Assembly: GCA_021782685.1 (NCBI GenBank)
Contig: JAJXUQ010000026.1
Coordinates: forward strand, 1 to 7,223
Source: a bacterium
Lineage (GTDB): Bacteria; Patescibacteriota; Minisyncoccia; Phycocordibacterales; Phycocordibacteraceae
DNA: 7,223 bases
Reading direction: 5' to 3'
Part shown: piece by piece, positions 5,405 to 7,223 of the stretch
How positions within the stretch are numbered: the first letter of the stretch is position 1
Layout of the letters: every line of letters starts with the position of its first letter
Made by a program: the position numbers and the translations under genes
The notes under the pieces: generated by a model
Databases searched by the model: none
What the model saw: only the letters and a program-made list of their open reading frames with translations
Told to the model about the DNA's origin: nothing

Positions 5405-6040
5405 ATGGACATAGCCCTTTCCCTCGCCGTTCTCATCCTCTCCGTCATCGCGCACGAAGTGGCGCATGGCTATGCTGCCGACTCGCTCGGCGACCCGACC
5501 GCCCGCCTTGCCGGCCGCCTCACGCTTAATCCGCTCCCGCATATCGACCTCATGGGCTCGCTCGTCATCCCCGCGCTCCTGGTTTTCAGCCATTCGCCGA
5601 TACTCTTCGGGTGGGCAAAGCCAGTACCGTATAACCCTTACAACCTGAAGAACCGGCGCTGGGGCGAAGCGCTGGTTGCGGGAGCGGGTTCGGCAACGAA
5701 CATCCTCCTCGCGATCATCTTCGGCCTCATCGTGCGCTTCGGCGCTTCCCTCGGCCTCGAGGCGACCATGCTCTCTTTCGCGGCCCTCGTCGCGTTCATA
5801 AACCTCTTTCTCGGCCTCTTCAATCTCATTCCGTTCCCGCCCTTAGACGGCTTCACGGCTCTCCGCGCCGCGCTTCCCTGGCACCTTTCCTCAAGGCTCG
5901 AGCGCTTCGAGGGCCGGATCCGTATGATGGGGCCTCTTTCGATCCTCATTTTCCTCCTCTTCTTTTCTCTCCTTTTCGCCGGGCCGTTCTCGAATCTCGT
6001 CTTCTGGATTTTTGGACTCCTCACGGGGAGCGGTATATAG
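5405..6040 (+). CDS. Site-2 protease-family (M50) intramembrane zinc metalloprotease
   Basis: This 211-residue polytopic membrane protein should cut substrates within the membrane. The zinc motif HEVAH (17-21) is in the first helix, followed by GYAADSLGDPTARLAGRLTLNP (22-43), the standard YwhC/rhomboid-like S2P continuation. GWAKPVPYNP (69-78) and NLIPFPPLDG (140-149) supply the conserved loop and the third zinc ligand (Asp148). The usual AGPxxN motif reads AGSATN (94-99), with Ser for Pro. About five hydrophobic segments are visible: 2-16, 50-64, 90-112, 122-143 and 177-205. There is no PDZ domain, so it is the minimal form, not RseP. The substrate is unknown. It is first in a tight plus-strand run with the DUF3467-like gene and zwf. 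Its TAG stop is part of a TATAGT. Confidence 0.93.
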   Translation: MDIALSLAVLILSVIAHEVAHGYAADSLGDPTARLAGRLTLNPLPHIDLMGSLVIPALLVFSHSPILFGWAKPVPYNPYNLKNRRWGEALVAGAGSATNILLAIIFGLIVRFGASLGLEATMLSFAALVAFINLFLGLFNLIPFPPLDGFTALRAALPWHLSSRLERFEGRIRMMGPLSILIFLLFFSLLFAGPFSNLVFWIFGLLTGSGI

Positions 6041-6041
6041 T
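6036..6041 (+). promoter_or_regulatory. TATAGT -10 element containing the protease stop codon
   Basis: TATAGT (6036-6041) contains the site-2 protease TAG stop (6038-6040) and ends 7 nt before the ATG at 6049. A partial -35-like TTGGAC lies at 6012-6017, 18 bp upstream. The layout repeats that seen before rnhA. It would give a leaderless mRNA for the small protein and zwf. Confidence 0.45.
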
Positions 6042-6048
6042 GAGATCT

Positions 6049-6300
6049 ATGGATTTCAACAAGATTCCCAAGCAGTTTTGTGAAGGCGTCGTTGCCGGGC
6101 ATTCGGAAGAGAATTTCGTCGTCATTATGAGCGTCGGTGAGAATGCGCATGCGTATGCAATCACTCCGCAGCACATGAAGCGGCTCGTGCAAAGCCTTTC
6201 GCATCAGGTGGAGGAATACGAAAAGAAATTCGGCGTCATCAATGCGGCGTGGTCGCCCGGCATCGAAAGCCCGATTCAGTCCAAGGATATCAAGGGGTGA
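6049..6300 (+). CDS. DUF3467-like small protein
   Basis: This 83-residue soluble protein resembles DUF3467: an N-terminal strand pair (CEGVVAGHSEENFVVIMSVG, 11-30), then ITPQHMKRLVQSLSHQVEEYEKKFGVI (38-64). The latter matches the family's SPxHAKxLxxxLxxNIxxYExxFGxI helix pattern. The function of DUF3467 is not established. A GTG three codons upstream (6040) is possible but overlaps the protease stop and weakens the TATAGT spacing, so ATG 6049 is preferred. The TGA stop shares one base with the zwf ATG (TGATG), so the two are likely translated together. No transmembrane segment is present. The C-terminal 15 residues (from SPGIESP) look disordered. Confidence 0.78.
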   Translation: MDFNKIPKQFCEGVVAGHSEENFVVIMSVGENAHAYAITPQHMKRLVQSLSHQVEEYEKKFGVINAAWSPGIESPIQSKDIKG

Positions 6301-7223
6301 TGGAGAATATCCTGCGCACGCCGACTGTCCTCGTCATCGTCGGTATTACCGGCAATCTTTCGAGACGGAAACTCTTGCCGGCTATCGGCGAGATGGCAGC
6401 GGCGGGCGTCCTGCCGGAACAGTTCCGCATCGTGGGCGTCACGCGACAACAAGCGGTCGACCCCTCCGCGCTTCTGGAGAACGTCAAGAATGCGGAATAC
6501 CTGCGCGCGCGGATGACGCTTTTCCCCATGTCGCTCACCGATGCGGCGGACTACGCGCGTCTCGGCGCATACCTGCGCGAGAACGAGCAGGAGCTCGGCG
6601 GAGTAGCACAGCGCCTCTGGTATCTTTCCGTCCCGCCGAAAACCGCATGGCCTATCATCGAACATCTCGGCCTCTCGGGGCTCGCGAAAGTCCCGAATAC
6701 GAAACTGCTCCTTGAAAAACCGTTCGGCGTCGACAGCGAGAGCGCGCGCGAGCTCGTCATGCATGTCGAGCGTTCGTTCGCTTCGGAACAGGTCTACCGC
6801 ATAGATCATTATCTTGCGAAAGAAACGGTTCAGAATATCCTCGTGTTCCGCCGCGACAATCCGCTCTTTGAACATTCGTGGAATAAGGATGCCATCGAAC
6901 GCGTCGATATCCTTGCGAGCGAGACCATAGGGATCGAGGGTCGGGTCGCTTTCTATGAACAGACCGGGGCGCTCCGCGACCTGGTCCAGAGCCATCTGCT
7001 CCAGCTCGCGGCGCTTACGCTCATGACCTTGCCGGAGGAGGATCAGCTGCAGCGCGTGCCGCACGCGCGTGCCGCGCTGCTGCGTACGCTGCAGGTGGAC
7101 CCTGACCACGTCCATCGCGGGCAGTATGCGGGATATCGCGATGAGGTCGGCAATCCGGCGTCAATGGTCGAGACGTTCGCTTCGGTCACGCTCTTCTCTA
7201 CGGACCCCCGCTGGCGCGGCGTG
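6300..7223 (+). CDS. zwf: Glucose-6-phosphate 1-dehydrogenase, 3' end cut by window edge
   Basis: The first 308 codons are present; family members are about 450-510 residues. The enzyme oxidises glucose-6-phosphate to 6-phosphogluconolactone, making NADPH in the oxidative pentose phosphate pathway. The Rossmann motif is GITGNLSRRKL (15-25), where most relatives have GxxGDL; here Asp is Asn. EKPFG is at 139-143. The active-site signature RIDHYLAKETVQN (167-179) holds Asp169 and His170. GALRDLVQSHLLQL (223-236) holds the second catalytic His, His232. The region between residues about 50 and 105 is shorter than in E. coli-type enzymes. The catalytic residues are intact, so activity is expected. 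ATG 6300 overlaps the preceding TGA; AAGGGG (6292-6297) sits unusually close to it, and AAGGA (6283-6287) is 12 nt away. 6-phosphogluconate-forming partners, if any, would be beyond the edge. Confidence 0.95.
   Translation, partial: MENILRTPTVLVIVGITGNLSRRKLLPAIGEMAAAGVLPEQFRIVGVTRQQAVDPSALLENVKNAEYLRARMTLFPMSLTDAADYARLGAYLRENEQELGGVAQRLWYLSVPPKTAWPIIEHLGLSGLAKVPNTKLLLEKPFGVDSESARELVMHVERSFASEQVYRIDHYLAKETVQNILVFRRDNPLFEHSWNKDAIERVDILASETIGIEGRVAFYEQTGALRDLVQSHLLQLAALTLMTLPEEDQLQRVPHARAALLRTLQVDPDHVHRGQYAGYRDEVGNPASMVETFASVTLFSTDPRWRGV

Noticed and set aside
6040..6048. GTG start at 6040 for the DUF3467-like protein
   Set aside because: Would overlap the protease stop and the TATAGT; ATG at 6049 fits the -10 spacing better.
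6276..7115. 279-codon open frame antisense to zwf
   Set aside because: Shadow of a clear G6PD; no family features.

Overview
The window is gene-dense bacterial DNA, GC-rich by eye, with almost no intergenic space. The gene set points to a Patescibacteria/CPR genome, probably a GC-rich Parcubacteria-like lineage: a RecJ with the SDYDCDGI motif version, a ComEC whose competence motif reads LSGYN and which has no beta-lactamase domain, a compact YwhC-type site-2 protease, and a trimmed G6PD. This placement is inferred from protein style; there is no rRNA or other taxonomic marker to confirm it. TGA, TAG and TAA are all used as stops, so the recoded UGA of Gracilibacteria/Absconditabacteria does not apply.

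Layout. (1) Bases 1-376, minus strand: a HIT-family protein cut by the left edge. It has no stop codon inside the window and lies antisense to a spurious in-frame extension of recJ. (2) Bases 404-4057, plus strand: recJ, rnhA and comEC, with rnhA and comEC overlapping by ATGA. This is a nucleic-acid uptake and processing cluster. (3) Bases 3988-4587, minus strand: a Fe/Mn superoxide dismutase whose 3' end overlaps the comEC 3' end by 70 nt. (4) Bases 4619-5131, plus strand: a short membrane-anchored protein resembling the ComEC metallo-beta-lactamase domain but without the metal-binding residues. (5) Bases 5124-5366, minus strand: rpmB (bL28), overlapping the previous gene tail to tail by 8 nt. 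(6) Bases 5405 to the right edge, plus strand: a site-2 protease, a DUF3467-like small protein and zwf (G6PD, cut by the edge). The last two are joined by a TGATG overlap.

How the genes may work together. ComEC would pass single-stranded DNA across the membrane, RecJ degrades single-stranded DNA 5' to 3', and RNase HI removes RNA from hybrids. An uptake-and-salvage role is plausible for an organism with limited nucleotide synthesis, but this is inference. SOD and G6PD both bear on redox balance but are not in one operon here.

The least ordinary features are regulatory and architectural. Several genes have a -10-like hexamer ending only 6-9 nt before the ATG and no clear Shine-Dalgarno sequence, which suggests leaderless mRNAs. 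Two of these hexamers (TATAGT) contain the stop codon of the gene before. Two of the three divergent gene pairs share a palindromic -10 core, and the third has overlapping -10 candidates. The degenerate MBL protein near a ComEC that lacks this domain is the best candidate for unexplored biology. I see no mobile element, CRISPR array, tRNA, rRNA or large repeat, and no gene-free stretch longer than 38 bases.
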